From positions 1-64,000 of the forward strand of contig NZ_JNYZ01000033.1 in assembly GCF_000717335.1 (NCBI RefSeq): a stretch of 64,000 bases of DNA. The letters run 5' to 3'. Under the pieces are notes generated by a model, which searched no databases, was not told where the DNA came from, and worked only from the letters and a program-made list of their open reading frames with translations. How positions within the stretch are numbered: position 1 is the first letter of the stretch; the number at the start of each line of letters is the position of its first letter. The stretch comes from Amycolatopsis jejuensis. GTDB lineage: Bacteria > Actinomycetota > Actinomycetes > Mycobacteriales > Pseudonocardiaceae. Both the position numbers and the translations under genes were made by a program. Positions 1 through 7,745 of this stretch are shown one piece after another.

Positions 1-1
1 C

Positions 2-79
2 GACGTCCTGTGGGCCCTCCTGCGCGACGGCCGGAAGTTCACACCGACCGCGCCGCAACCCACTACCGCTGCGGCTTGA
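2..79 (+). CDS. C-terminal tail of an IS110-type transposase (cut by window edge)
   Basis: The frame runs from the left edge to a TGA at 77-79 and ends DVLWALLRDGRKFTP..., a tail that resembles the C-terminus of actinobacterial IS110-family transposases. The bases just after the stop (GCTTGACA...) also resemble the short right-hand flank of such elements. Only 25 residues are visible, so neither the catalytic DEDD nor the Ser domain can be checked. If correct, an insertion element ends just left of the Rieske oxygenase gene. The call rests on remembered resemblance only. Confidence 0.4.
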   Translation, partial: DVLWALLRDGRKFTPTAPQPTTAAA

Positions 80-113
80 CACGATCATTCAGATTCCTTC
101 CGTGCGTTTGCGG

Positions 114-1511
114 TCAGAGCGGCGTCGCCAGATAGCTGTCGATCTGCTCGTGCAGGTTGCTGATCCCGCGCTCGTAGACGTCGGACAGCCGCTGCTCGCG
201 GTGGCTGCGGGTGCGCAGGCCCCGCTGCTGCGCTTCGATGTTGCCGAAGTCCTGGCGGGGAACCAGCCCGAAAGCTGCTTCGTCGTCGGCGGCGAAGACT
301 CCTTCGAGGCCTGCCCGCTCCGCCTGTTCGCCGTCCGGTTTGAGGGTCAGGCCGATCAGTTCGAAAATGCAGCGGTCCGGTCCGAGCGGACGCGATCGGT
401 ACTGGATCGCGTTGCCGTACTGCGGGAGGATGATGGTGTTCGGGAACAGCTGGAAGATCCCGCTCCAGCGCAGTTTCACGTCGGGGGTCGGGCGGCGCAT
501 GGGCAGGTTGTGCTCGAGCGCGTAGTCGTAGATGGCATCACCGTAGAGATCGGCGAAGGTCTGCCCGGCCGGTACCTCTACGTCGCCCATCGCGTCGAGC
601 ACGTCCTGGTCCTTCTGCTCGACCATCGCCCACAGGCCGTCGAGCAGGTTCGCGTTGCTGGCCCGGAGCTGGTCCCGCTGGGTCTTGGTCATCTCGGCCG
701 CCGACGCGCCGTCGGCGGCGGCCGACTTCGCCAGCGCCGCCAGCATCAGCGCCCGGTACTGCGGCGAGCGCTGGACCCAGGAATGCCCGTTCTTCTCGTG
801 GTGATACGTCTGGAAATCCGAGCTGAACTTCCGGCCCATCCAGAAGCTGAGCTGCGGGTGCGTCTGCATCACGTGGTAGCCCTCCATGAAGGCTTCCAGC
901 GCGATCTTCCAGTTCGCCTCCACCTCGATCGCCCGCCACCAGGTCACCTTCATGTCCTCGACGCTCATCGGGTCGAGGAGCGAGGGCATCGGTTCGAGAG
1001 CATCCGCCAGCGGCCGCGCCGCCAGGTCGAAATTGATGAAGACGCAGCCGCCCCAGAAGTCCACTTTGCACTCTCGGAGGCGCAGTTTCTCCGGGGTCAT
1101 GCAGTCCGCCCGGAATGCGTGGTCGCCGTAGATGTACGAGCTTTCGCCCCGCAGATTCCACGACCAGCCATGGAACGGGCAGACGATCTCGCCCGCGGCG
1201 AACGTGCCGGTGCCGGTCGCCAGCTGGGTCGCGCGATGGCGGCAGGCGTTGACGAAGGCCTTGACCTCGTGTTCGCCGGTGCGGACCACGAGCACGGTCT
1301 CGTCACAGATCCGGTACTCGACGAAATCGCCGATCTCGGGGATTTCCTCCAGCCGCGCCGCCATCTGCCAGGTCCGGGACCACAGCCGCTCCTTCTCCAG
1401 CTGGTAGAACTCGGGCGAGAAGTAACGCTCCGCCGGGATGTAGCACGGGTCCGTGATGGCGTACGGGACTTCTTCGGTCACCGCAGGTTCGGACGTCGGC
1501 AGCTCGGTCAT
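114..1511 (-). CDS. Rieske non-heme iron oxygenase, large (alpha) subunit
   Basis: Predicted terminal oxygenase that hydroxylates or O-demethylates an aromatic or related substrate using electrons from a ferredoxin. The N-terminal Rieske motif is complete (C90-x-H92 ... C111-x2-H114). The mononuclear iron site is visible as EGYHVMQTH (H213 and H218) in the catalytic domain. The length of 465 residues is usual for the family. It is the last gene of a leftward operon with an NTF2-like protein and a 2Fe-2S ferredoxin; the ferredoxin is a plausible direct electron donor. No reductase gene lies nearby, so one must be supplied from elsewhere. The substrate cannot be read from the sequence. The aldehyde dehydrogenase and enoyl-CoA hydratase beyond the regulator suggest that the product is oxidised and enters a CoA-linked route. 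Confidence 0.9.
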   Translation of the reverse strand: MTELPTSEPAVTEEVPYAITDPCYIPAERYFSPEFYQLEKERLWSRTWQMAARLEEIPEIGDFVEYRICDETVLVVRTGEHEVKAFVNACRHRATQLATGTGTFAAGEIVCPFHGWSWNLRGESSYIYGDHAFRADCMTPEKLRLRECKVDFWGGCVFINFDLAARPLADALEPMPSLLDPMSVEDMKVTWWRAIEVEANWKIALEAFMEGYHVMQTHPQLSFWMGRKFSSDFQTYHHEKNGHSWVQRSPQYRALMLAALAKSAAADGASAAEMTKTQRDQLRASNANLLDGLWAMVEQKDQDVLDAMGDVEVPAGQTFADLYGDAIYDYALEHNLPMRRPTPDVKLRWSGIFQLFPNTIILPQYGNAIQYRSRPLGPDRCIFELIGLTLKPDGEQAERAGLEGVFAADDEAAFGLVPRQDFGNIEAQQRGLRTRSHREQRLSDVYERGISNLHEQIDSYLATPL

Positions 1512-1529
1512 GAGGAACTCCCTCGGTTG

Positions 1530-1985
1530 TCAGTCGGTGCCGGACGAAGCGCCGGCCACCGCCGTCCACGCTTTCGGCGACGAATCCACTGCGGTGACGG
1601 TGAACCGCCGGCTCGCATAACGCCATTCGCCCTCGTCCTGGATCACCACGTCGTCGTAGCAGCCGATGATCGTCGCCGTGCGGTCCGCGAAATGGGCGAT
1701 TTCCTGGGTGTGCACCCGGCCTTCGATCCGCTCCGGCCCGGCATCGGTGACCACGGCCGCCCCCGGGCTCTGCAGCATGAAAACGGCCGGGGAAATGCGT
1801 TGTCCGAGCGTTGCCGCGATTTCCTCCGGTCCGGTGGCGAGCACACTGAACGGCGCGCCGATTTCCCAGGTACCGGCAACAGCCCACAGGCGGCTCGCGG
1901 CCTCCGCGTCCTTGCGCGTGACCGCATCCGAATAGCGGTTCGCCAGTTCCCACAACACTTGCTGCGGGTTCGCTCCGTCACGCAC
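1530..1985 (-). CDS. NTF2/SnoaL-like small protein
   Basis: A 151-residue protein with the length and pattern of the NTF2/SnoaL-like cone fold: an N-terminal helix with ANRYSDAVTRKD, a central sheet and a C-terminal WRYASRRFTV strand. This fold includes ring-hydroxylating oxygenase beta subunits, isomerases and hydratases. The neighbouring Rieske alpha subunit makes a small-subunit or accessory role possible, but this is not proven. I chose the GTG at 1985 because a purine-rich ribosome site (GGGAAAGGA) lies 6-7 nt upstream and the ferredoxin gene ends 16 nt before. The open frame runs 60 codons further up, into the ferredoxin gene in another frame. Confidence 0.75.
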   Translation of the reverse strand: MRDGANPQQVLWELANRYSDAVTRKDAEAASRLWAVAGTWEIGAPFSVLATGPEEIAATLGQRISPAVFMLQSPGAAVVTDAGPERIEGRVHTQEIAHFADRTATIIGCYDDVVIQDEGEWRYASRRFTVTAVDSSPKAWTAVAGASSGTD

Positions 1986-2001
1986 GCCGGTATCCTTTCC
2001 C

Positions 2002-2370
2002 TCACCACACAATGAACTCGGGCTCTTCCGGACCGGGCCCCCGGACGACGAGCGGGGCCTCGACGACCACCCTCCCCGCGCGATGGAAGCGCAGCTGGCA
2101 CGCCAGCCGCTGCTCGCCCGGACCTTCACTCGGCGCGCGACGCAGCTTTGCGCGTTCCCGCACACCCGCTTCCTGCGCCAGGTCGGTTCCGCTGACGATC
2201 CGGCACCGGCAGCGAGTGCAGTTGCCCTGGCCGAAACACACGGTCGGCCAGTCCACTCCGGCCCGCCGGGCCGCGGCGAACAACGTCTCCCCTCCGGCGA
2301 CCGTCAGCTCGATTCCCGCAGGCTGCACGCACACTTCGACGGATCGGGACGCGGACTTTCCGTCGGTCAT
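2002..2370 (-). CDS. 2Fe-2S ferredoxin
   Basis: A 122-residue single-domain ferredoxin with four cysteines spaced C45-x5-C51-x2-C54 ... C91. That is the adrenodoxin/putidaredoxin-like spacing rather than the plant C-x4-C-x2-C form. It is the first gene of the leftward operon ending in the Rieske oxygenase and would carry electrons to it. The operon promoter must lie in the AT-rich interval shared with the divergent ArsR-like gene. The C-terminal 25 residues are rich in Pro, Gly and Val and may be a loose tail. Confidence 0.85.
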   Translation of the reverse strand: MTDGKSASRSVEVCVQPAGIELTVAGGETLFAAARRAGVDWPTVCFGQGNCTRCRCRIVSGTDLAQEAGVRERAKLRRAPSEGPGEQRLACQLRFHRAGRVVVEAPLVVRGPGPEEPEFIVW

Positions 2371-2493
2371 CGCCCTCCCTCGTCGTCCGGGACCGGGTTT
2401 CGCGGTTCCCTGCCCGCAGTATCGGCGGAACCTCCGCCCGGCAGGGGCACTTTTCCGGTCAGCGGCACGGCGGCTTGCCCTTTTACGTCAATA

Positions 2494-2508
2494 GTTCTAA
2501 AATCATCG
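2494..2508. promoter_or_regulatory. Candidate operator A of the ArsR-like regulator
   Basis: An AT-rich island, GTTCTAAAATCATCG, lies in otherwise GC-rich DNA between the ferredoxin operon and the ArsR-like gene. It aligns base for base with islands at 4406-4420 and 5310-5324 (shared core TTnTAAAwTnAT). All three are in upstream regions of this one cluster, so a common operator is likely. Which regulator binds is inferred from proximity. Confidence 0.5.
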
Positions 2509-2572
2509 AAGTGTGGATGGACTAGATTGGGCAAGTGCGGAATCGACGGACTTCGCACGGTCAGGAGGCACT

Positions 2573-2935
2573 GTGTCCGGCAAAGCAGCGGCTGCGCCCG
2601 AGGTGTTCAAGGCGCTGGGCGACCCCATCCGATGGAACATCGTGCAGCAGCTGGCCCAGCAGGACGAGGTCCCCTGCAGCCTGCTGGAGGACACGCTCCC
2701 GGTTTCGAAGCCGACCATCTCCTACCACACGAAGATCCTCAGCCAGGCCGGGCTGCTCGACGTGCACAAGCGCGGCCGCAACTACTACTACACGCTCCGC
2801 GCTGACGCCCTCCGGCACCTGATCGGCGACCTGCAGGAAATCGTCCCGGCGGAAGACGAGGACATTTCCCCCGCTCCCCGCCGGAAAGCAAAAGCCGAAA
2901 CCGCACCGCGATCGGCGACCTTGCTCACCTGGTAG
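2573..2935 (+). CDS. ArsR-like winged-helix transcriptional regulator
   Basis: A 120-residue regulator. Residues from about 10 to 85 form the ArsR-type HTH: VFKALGDPIRWNIVQQL, the recognition region LPVSKPTISYHTKILSQAGL, and the wing KRGRNYYYTL. There is no metal-binding CxC, so it is more like the CoA-thioester or organic-ligand branch of the family than a metal sensor. The C-terminus is a charged, probably disordered tail. I chose the GTG at 2573 because AGGAGG ends 4 nt before it; the open frame extends 20 codons upstream without a better start. It is divergent from the ferredoxin/Rieske operon and ends 3 bp from the convergent aldehyde dehydrogenase gene. It probably controls both sides through the AT-rich sites nearby. 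Confidence 0.85.
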   Translation: MSGKAAAAPEVFKALGDPIRWNIVQQLAQQDEVPCSLLEDTLPVSKPTISYHTKILSQAGLLDVHKRGRNYYYTLRADALRHLIGDLQEIVPAEDEDISPAPRRKAKAETAPRSATLLTW

Positions 2936-2938
2936 CGG

Positions 2939-4393
2939 TCACCGCAGGGCGAGGCCGACGAGCTTGACGTCGAGGTACTCGTCGATGCCCTGCGCGCCGC
3001 CCTCGCGGCCGAGGCCGCTGAGCCCGACGCCGCCGAACGGGGCCGCGGCCGAGGTCGGGTTGATGTCGTTGATCCCGACGATCCCGAACCGCAGCGCCTC
3101 GGCGACCCGCACCGCACGGCCGAGGTCGCGGGTGTAGAGGTACGACGCGAGGCCGTACTCGGTGTCGTTGGCCATCCGGAGCACCTCGTCCTCGTCGTCG
3201 AACGGGATCAAGGCCGCGACCGGGCCGAACGTCTCCTCGCGGTAGATCTGCATCGAAGCGTCCACGTCGGCAAGGACGGTCGGGGCGAAGAAGCTGCCGT
3301 CCCCGAGCCCGTCTTCGACCAGCCGCTCGCCGCCGGTGAGCAGGCGCGCGCCCTTCGACACCGCGTCGTCGACCTGGCGGCGGACCTTCTCCAGCGCCGC
3401 GGTGTCGACGAGCGGCCCGACGTCCGCGCCGGAACTGCCGGGGCCGACCCGCAGCCGCTCGCACCGGTCGGTCATCGCCGCCGCGAACGGTTCCATGATC
3501 GAGCGGTGGACGTAGATCCGGTTCGGGCTGATGCAGGCCTGACCGGCGTTGAGCAGCTTGACCAGCGTCGCGCCCTTGGCCGCGTGCACCGGGTCGGCGT
3601 CCTCGAACACGAGGAACGGCGCGTGCCCGCCCAGTTCCATCGACAGCCGTTTCATCGTGGCCGCGGCCTGTCCGGCGAGCAGTGTGCCGACCTCGGTCGA
3701 GCCGGTGAACGTGAGCTTCCGGACGACCGGCGAACCGAGGAAGACCTGCCCGGTCTCCTCCGGGCGGCTGGTGGTGACGAGGTTCGCCACGCCTGCCGGG
3801 AGACCGGCCTCCTCGAAGATCTCGAACACCGCTGCCGCACACAGCGGCGTCTGCTCTGCCGGTTTGAGAACGGTCGTGCAGCCGGCCGCAATGGCCGGCG
3901 CGAGCTTCCGGGTGAGCATGGAGATCGGGTAGTTCCACGGTGTGATGGCCGCGACCACCCCCACCGGCTGGCGCATCACCAGGAACCGCTGGTCCGCGCG
4001 GGCGGACGGGACCGTGCTGCCGTAGACGCGTTTGGCCTCCTCCGCGAACCAGAGCAGGAAATCCGCGGCGTACCGCACCTCCGTGCGGGCGGCCTTGAGC
4101 GGCTTGCCCTGTTCCAGGGTCATCAGCGCGGCCAGTTCCTCCTGGCGTTCCAGCATCAGCGCGTGCGCCGCCTGGAGCACCTCGGCCCGCCGGTACGCGG
4201 TCTGCCCGCTCCACTCCGGGAACGCGGCTTCGGCAGCTTCGACGGCCCGCTGCGCGTCGGAAGCGCCGCCGTCGGCTGCATGACCGATCTCCGCGCCGCT
4301 GCTCGGGTCCGTGACCGGGAACGATCGGCCCTCGTCCGCCTTGTCCCAGCGCCCGCCGATGAAGAGCGTGCTGCCGTCTCCGCGTCCCATCAT
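2939..4393 (-). CDS. NAD(P)-dependent aldehyde dehydrogenase (succinate-semialdehyde type)
   Basis: About 484 residues, the usual length of the ALDH superfamily. The cofactor region TPWNYP (about 153) and FTGST (about 231), the general base in MELGGHAP (Glu about 254) and the nucleophile in NAGQACISPNRI (Cys about 288) are all present. The pattern is closest to succinate-semialdehyde dehydrogenase-like enzymes, but specificity is open. It oxidises an aldehyde to an acid, probably downstream of the oxygenase. Three adjacent starts exist (GTG 4396, ATG 4393, ATG 4390). The upstream GGACGGG suits 4393 or 4390. A strongly AT-rich stretch (4406-4420) lies just upstream and holds a candidate operator. 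Confidence 0.9.
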   Translation of the reverse strand: MMGRGDGSTLFIGGRWDKADEGRSFPVTDPSSGAEIGHAADGGASDAQRAVEAAEAAFPEWSGQTAYRRAEVLQAAHALMLERQEELAALMTLEQGKPLKAARTEVRYAADFLLWFAEEAKRVYGSTVPSARADQRFLVMRQPVGVVAAITPWNYPISMLTRKLAPAIAAGCTTVLKPAEQTPLCAAAVFEIFEEAGLPAGVANLVTTSRPEETGQVFLGSPVVRKLTFTGSTEVGTLLAGQAAATMKRLSMELGGHAPFLVFEDADPVHAAKGATLVKLLNAGQACISPNRIYVHRSIMEPFAAAMTDRCERLRVGPGSSGADVGPLVDTAALEKVRRQVDDAVSKGARLLTGGERLVEDGLGDGSFFAPTVLADVDASMQIYREETFGPVAALIPFDDEDEVLRMANDTEYGLASYLYTRDLGRAVRVAEALRFGIVGINDINPTSAAAPFGGVGLSGLGREGGAQGIDEYLDVKLVGLALR

Positions 4394-4405
4394 CACCCGT
4401 CCATA

Positions 4406-4420
4406 TTTTTAAATTTATCG
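4406..4420. promoter_or_regulatory. Candidate operator B of the ArsR-like regulator
   Basis: TTTTTAAATTTATCG, containing the palindrome TAAATTTA, lies 13 bp upstream of the aldehyde dehydrogenase start. It aligns with sites at 2494 and 5310. The position, near the likely promoter and start, would suit repression. Confidence 0.45.
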
Positions 4421-4472
4421 GACGACGGGAAGTCTAAACCGGCCGTGCCGCTTCCGTCGAGCGCCGATCCGG

Positions 4473-5270
4473 TCAGCGGCCCCGGAACCGGGGCGCCCGG
4501 CGGCGGCGGAACGCTTCGACGCCCTCGTGCAGGTCGGCCGTGGTCATGGTGACCGGCTGGGCCAGTGCTTCCCACTGGATCGACGCTTCGAGCCCGGCAG
4601 CGGACTGTTCGAGCCCGGACTTGGTCAGCCGTACCGCGATCGGCGCTGCTTTTGCGATCTGCGCGGCGGTTTCGAGAGCGGCTGCCAGCACGTCGTCATG
4701 GACGTCCGCGACGAGTCCCCAGTGATGCGCTTCGTCCGCGGGCACCTCGCGGCCGGTGTAGAGCATCTCCCGGGCGCGCGGGAGGCCGATCGCCTCGGGG
4801 AGCAGGCGGGTCGCGCCCATGCCGCCGTGGGTGCCGAGGTAGACGAACGGGGTGCTGAACCGTGCGGTGGCCGCGGCGAACCGCAGGTCACAGGCCAGCG
4901 CGAGGCAGACACCCGCGCCGACGGCCGGGCCGTTGACCGCGGCGATCACCGGTACCGGCAGCTCCCGCGGGCGCAGCCAGCTGCGGTAGAACGGAAGCAT
5001 CCGGTCCCGGAGCCGGTCGGTGGTGATGTCCTCGGCGGCGCCCTGGTCGAGCCAGGACATGTCCGCGCCCGCACAGAACGAGCTACCGGCGCCGGTCACG
5101 ACCACGGCCCGGACCTCGCGGTCTTCAGCCACGGCTTTCATCGCGTCGTCCCACGCCGCGGTCATCTCCGCCGTCATGGCATTGCGGACCTTCGGCTGGT
5201 TCAGCGTGATCAGCCGCACCCCGGTGCCGGGCTCCGTCACGAGTACCGCGTCGCCCGAGCCGGTCTTCAT
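4473..5270 (-). CDS. Enoyl-CoA hydratase/isomerase family protein (crotonase fold)
   Basis: A 265-residue crotonase-fold enzyme that would add water to, isomerise or cleave an acyl-CoA. The CoA and oxyanion-hole region GAGSSFCAGADMSWL and the second block NGPAVGAGVCLALACDLRFA are clear. The C-terminal helices end in FRRRRAPRFRGR, as in many hydratases. I chose ATG 5270 because AAGGGA lies about 8 nt upstream. It sits upstream of the aldehyde dehydrogenase, about 80 bp apart in the same direction, and is divergent from the VOC gene, so both probably answer to the operator at 5310. The exact reaction is not deducible. Confidence 0.88.
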   Translation of the reverse strand: MKTGSGDAVLVTEPGTGVRLITLNQPKVRNAMTAEMTAAWDDAMKAVAEDREVRAVVVTGAGSSFCAGADMSWLDQGAAEDITTDRLRDRMLPFYRSWLRPRELPVPVIAAVNGPAVGAGVCLALACDLRFAAATARFSTPFVYLGTHGGMGATRLLPEAIGLPRAREMLYTGREVPADEAHHWGLVADVHDDVLAAALETAAQIAKAAPIAVRLTKSGLEQSAAGLEASIQWEALAQPVTMTTADLHEGVEAFRRRRAPRFRGR

Positions 5271-5309
5271 CGAAAGATCCCTTCGCTTGCACACGAGCTG
5301 GATACGACA

Positions 5310-5324
5310 GTTTTAAAATGATAC
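5310..5324. promoter_or_regulatory. Candidate operator C of the ArsR-like regulator
   Basis: GTTTTAAAATGATAC, with the palindrome TTTTAAAA, lies between the divergent enoyl-CoA hydratase and VOC genes. It is nested in a wider dyad CAGTT-N12-AACTG (5308-5329). It aligns with the sites at 2494 and 4406. Only about 90 bp separate the two starts, so one bound dimer could cover both promoters. Confidence 0.45.
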
Positions 5325-5359
5325 AACTGATCGGCCACCTCACCAGCAAAGGACAGCCG

Positions 5360-6268
5360 ATGGCGATCGGGAAACTGTTCCACCTCATCCATCTGACCGG
5401 CGATCTGCCCGCCCTGGAGGCGTGGTACGACGAGGTTTTCCAGGTCCGCCGAGGTTTCCTGGACCACCACTACATGGCGGGCGAGAAACGCGACGCGTCA
5501 CTCGTGCTACTGGGCGATACGGTCCTCGAACCACTCGCGCCCGCTTTCCGGGTGGCGGGCTGGGAAACCATGCCGCTCGGCCGGTTCCACCGGCGGTTCG
5601 GCACGCACTGGCACTCCGTGGCCTGGTACACCGACGACGCCGGGGAAATCTGGCAGCGCTGCACCGACCACGGCATCCGCGTCTTCGTCGAAGGCGGCCG
5701 GCTCACCGAAACCCGCCCCGCCCCGGGGTCCGCGATCATGACCCATCCGAAGGACACGATCACCCAGCTGGAGTTCTTCAACCCGGCCGGAACCATGGAT
5801 CGCAAGGACCCCCGGCTGAACGGCTCCGGGTACGATTCCCGGTGGTGGCTGGAAAACCACCCGGTGCAGACGCCCGGGCTCGCGTACACCACGATCCTGA
5901 CCCGCGACCTCGAACGGGCCACTCACGTGTACACCGGCATCCTCGGCGGCACGTTGCTGCACAAGGATTCGTCGGAACTGACCGGAACGGACGACGTCTA
6001 CGTGCAGCTGGGCGACACGGTCGTGCAACTGTCCACCCCGAACACCGACAGCACGATCGCCGCGGCAGACCTGTCCGCAAACGGCGAAATCCACCACGCG
6101 GCGGCATTCCGCGTCCAAGACCTCGACGCGACGAAGGAGTACTTCGACAGCAAGGAAATCGCCACCATCACCCGCGACGACCACACCCTGATCACCGACC
6201 CGGCGACCACCCAGGGCGTCCCCTTCCGCTGGACCACCTGGGATGTCCCCGGCGGCCCGCGTAGCTGA
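5360..6268 (+). CDS. Two-domain VOC (glyoxalase/extradiol dioxygenase-like) protein
   Basis: A 302-residue protein with two VOC modules: residues about 1-140 (beginning MAIGKLFHLIHLTGDLPALEAWY) and about 175-300 (GLAYTTILTRDLERATHVYTGIL). The tandem layout matches type I extradiol dioxygenases and some isomerase or lyase relatives. Candidate metal ligands are His residues in the strand-one positions and Glu in TQLEFF, but the full 2-His-1-carboxylate set is not certain. I chose ATG 5360 because AAAGGA precedes it; an earlier in-frame ATG at 5318 lies inside the AT-rich operator and has no ribosome site. Beside a Rieske oxygenase, ring cleavage is an attractive role but remains inference. Confidence 0.75.
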   Translation: MAIGKLFHLIHLTGDLPALEAWYDEVFQVRRGFLDHHYMAGEKRDASLVLLGDTVLEPLAPAFRVAGWETMPLGRFHRRFGTHWHSVAWYTDDAGEIWQRCTDHGIRVFVEGGRLTETRPAPGSAIMTHPKDTITQLEFFNPAGTMDRKDPRLNGSGYDSRWWLENHPVQTPGLAYTTILTRDLERATHVYTGILGGTLLHKDSSELTGTDDVYVQLGDTVVQLSTPNTDSTIAAADLSANGEIHHAAAFRVQDLDATKEYFDSKEIATITRDDHTLITDPATTQGVPFRWTTWDVPGGPRS

Positions 6269-6276
6269 CGGGCAGG

Positions 6277-6720
6277 TCAGTCCGGCCACACCCGCACGGC
6301 AGTGGTATTGCGGGCGACCGCCTCGTGGACCTCCGCGGCTCGCTCCAGTGGGTACTCGTGCAGCAGGGGGTGCGGGATCCGGAGCCGTCGCGGACCGGCG
6401 GCGTCCAGCGCGCCGGACACCACCCGTGCGCCGATCGGCAGGATCGGGTAGTACGTCTCGAAAATCGATGTTGTCGATCACCACCTGCGGGCCGCCGTGG
6501 GTGGCTTCGGTGATCGCGGAGGTCGGGGACGGTGCCGCCCAGTGCCGGGTCGATCTTGTCCGGGCGGCGGCTCAGGCCCACCACTTCGGCGCCGCGCGCG
6601 ATGGCCAGGCTCGCCAAGGTGGATGCCAGCGCCCCGGACATTCCGGTGAGCAGGACGGCGGTACCCGCCTCGACGCGGGTCGCGGTCAGTTGCGTCAGCG
6701 CGACCGGTCCAGTGGCGGGC
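6277..6720 (-). pseudogene. Remnant of an MDR-type alcohol dehydrogenase/quinone reductase
   Basis: Reading the minus strand, pieces of one zinc-type or quinone-reductase-type protein appear in three frames. One frame holds TATRVEAGTAVLLTGMSGAL and RGAEVVGLSRRPDKI (the Rossmann part). A second holds HGGPQVVIDNID. A third holds FETYYPILPIGARVVSGAL and AAEVHEAVARNTTAVRVWPD, then a TGA at 6277-6279. At least two frameshifts separate these, and the N-terminal catalytic domain is missing. Neighbouring genes are intact, so local decay is more likely than general sequencing error, though errors cannot be excluded. Confidence 0.7.
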
Positions 6721-6734
6721 CAGTGCGGCGGCTT

Positions 6735-6941
6735 GCCGCCAGCGGTGGCCCGGCGAAATCCTCGCCGTTGTACGGATCCCAGACGACGGCCGTCCGCCCC
6801 GCCGCCACAAAACCGCTTGGCGAATTCCCGCATCGGCTGGTTGAGTCCCATGATCGTCGGGTACCGGAGCACGCCGGTCGACGCGTGCGCGACGGTGATG
6901 CGCAACCCGGACAGCCGAACGTCTTCGATTTCGTCTGGCAT
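6735..6941 (-). pseudogene. Remnant of a dienelactone-hydrolase-like gene
   Basis: From ATG 6941 one frame reads MPDEIEDVRLSG ... YPTIMGLNQPMREFAKRF. At about 6810 the sense jumps to another frame: VAAGRTAVVWDPYNGEDFAG. Joined, these look like the N-terminal third of a dienelactone hydrolase (strand, GLN loop, then AAGxTAVVxDPY). The catalytic Cys/Asp/His half is absent, and the sequence then runs into the oxidoreductase remnant. The start overlaps the region just after the TetR stop, so it was once translationally coupled to that regulator. Confidence 0.55.
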
Positions 6942-6944
6942 GGC

Positions 6945-7652
6945 TCAGTCGCTACCCTCGGCACCAGTCCGGGCAGTGAGGCGGTCGAGCCACTGCCTGA
7001 GCAGACGTACTTCGGCGGCGGTCAGGGTGGTTTGGCCGGCAAGGGAAGCGCGCAGTGCGCGGGCCGCTCCGGCGGGACCGGATTGCGGCACCGCCGGACG
7101 GCGGTTGGTGACCGCGGCGATCATGGCCTCGCGCATGGTCGTCAGCAGCGCCGGATCGCGCAGCCCCGCCGGAATGGACAGGGCAGTGAGCACGGCACCG
7201 CGGGCGGTGGCGTGGATGATCAGGACGGCGAGGCCCTCGTCGACGGCCAGCAGGCCGCCCGCGGCAAGCCGCCGGACCCGCCGCATCAGCATTTCCATGC
7301 TCGCGCTGAAGGCGGCCGACGTGAGGTCGCCTGGTCCGCCGTAGGCCAGCGTGTACAGCGCCGGGTTGCCCAGCCCGAACTCCACCGCGAGGTCCCAGCC
7401 GGCGCGGAGATCGTCGACCGGGTCCGCGCATGCGTGCCCGGCCGGTGCCGCCGCCAGGTACTCGCCGATCCCGGCTTCCACGACCGCGGAGAGCAGCCCG
7501 TTCTTGTCCCCGAACAGCCGGTAGATGGCCGGCGCCTGCACCCCGGCGGCGATCGCGACCGACCGCGTGGTCACGGCGTCCGGCCCGCTGCTCGCGAGGA
7601 GACCGGTGGCCGCCTTGACGATCACTTCCCTGGCCTTGTCCGCGGTGTTCAT
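6945..7652 (-). CDS. TetR-family transcriptional regulator
   Basis: A 235-residue regulator. The N-terminal HTH spans about residues 8-52 (REVIVKAATGLLASSGPDAV, then RSVAIAAGVQAPAIYRLFGD and KNGLLSAVVE). The larger, Ala- and Leu-rich C-terminal region would bind a ligand. It is divergent from the NmrA-like NAD(P)H protein, with 93 bp between starts holding several dyads, the normal layout for a self-regulating TetR pair. The genes behind it have decayed, so its surviving target is probably the divergent gene alone. Confidence 0.9.
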   Translation of the reverse strand: MNTADKAREVIVKAATGLLASSGPDAVTTRSVAIAAGVQAPAIYRLFGDKNGLLSAVVEAGIGEYLAAAPAGHACADPVDDLRAGWDLAVEFGLGNPALYTLAYGGPGDLTSAAFSASMEMLMRRVRRLAAGGLLAVDEGLAVLIIHATARGAVLTALSIPAGLRDPALLTTMREAMIAAVTNRRPAVPQSGPAGAARALRASLAGQTTLTAAEVRLLRQWLDRLTARTGAEGSD

Positions 7653-7660
7653 GAATCAAC

Positions 7661-7724
7661 GATAACGCATATCCGTTTCCAGTGATAATATCTGTGCTAA
7701 CATAGTCGAGGTAACACTGGAAAC
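7661..7724. promoter_or_regulatory. Divergent promoter/operator region with long-spaced perfect dyad
   Basis: GTTTCCAGTG at 7675-7684 is repeated inverted and without mismatch as CACTGGAAAC at 7715-7724. Two smaller GATA/TATC dyads lie at 7661-7673 and 7684-7692. For the rightward gene, TTTCCA (7676) and TAACAT (7698) could serve as -35 and -10. The arrangement fits operator half-sites for the adjacent TetR protein, with a dimer bound at each arm or a loop. Confidence 0.5.
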
Positions 7725-7745
7725 AGCGAACAGGGGCACCACATC

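Noticed and set aside
2930..2945. GCGGT-C-ACCGC between convergent genes as a terminator
   Set aside because: The stem is only 5 bp and the genes end 3 bp apart, so it was not listed.
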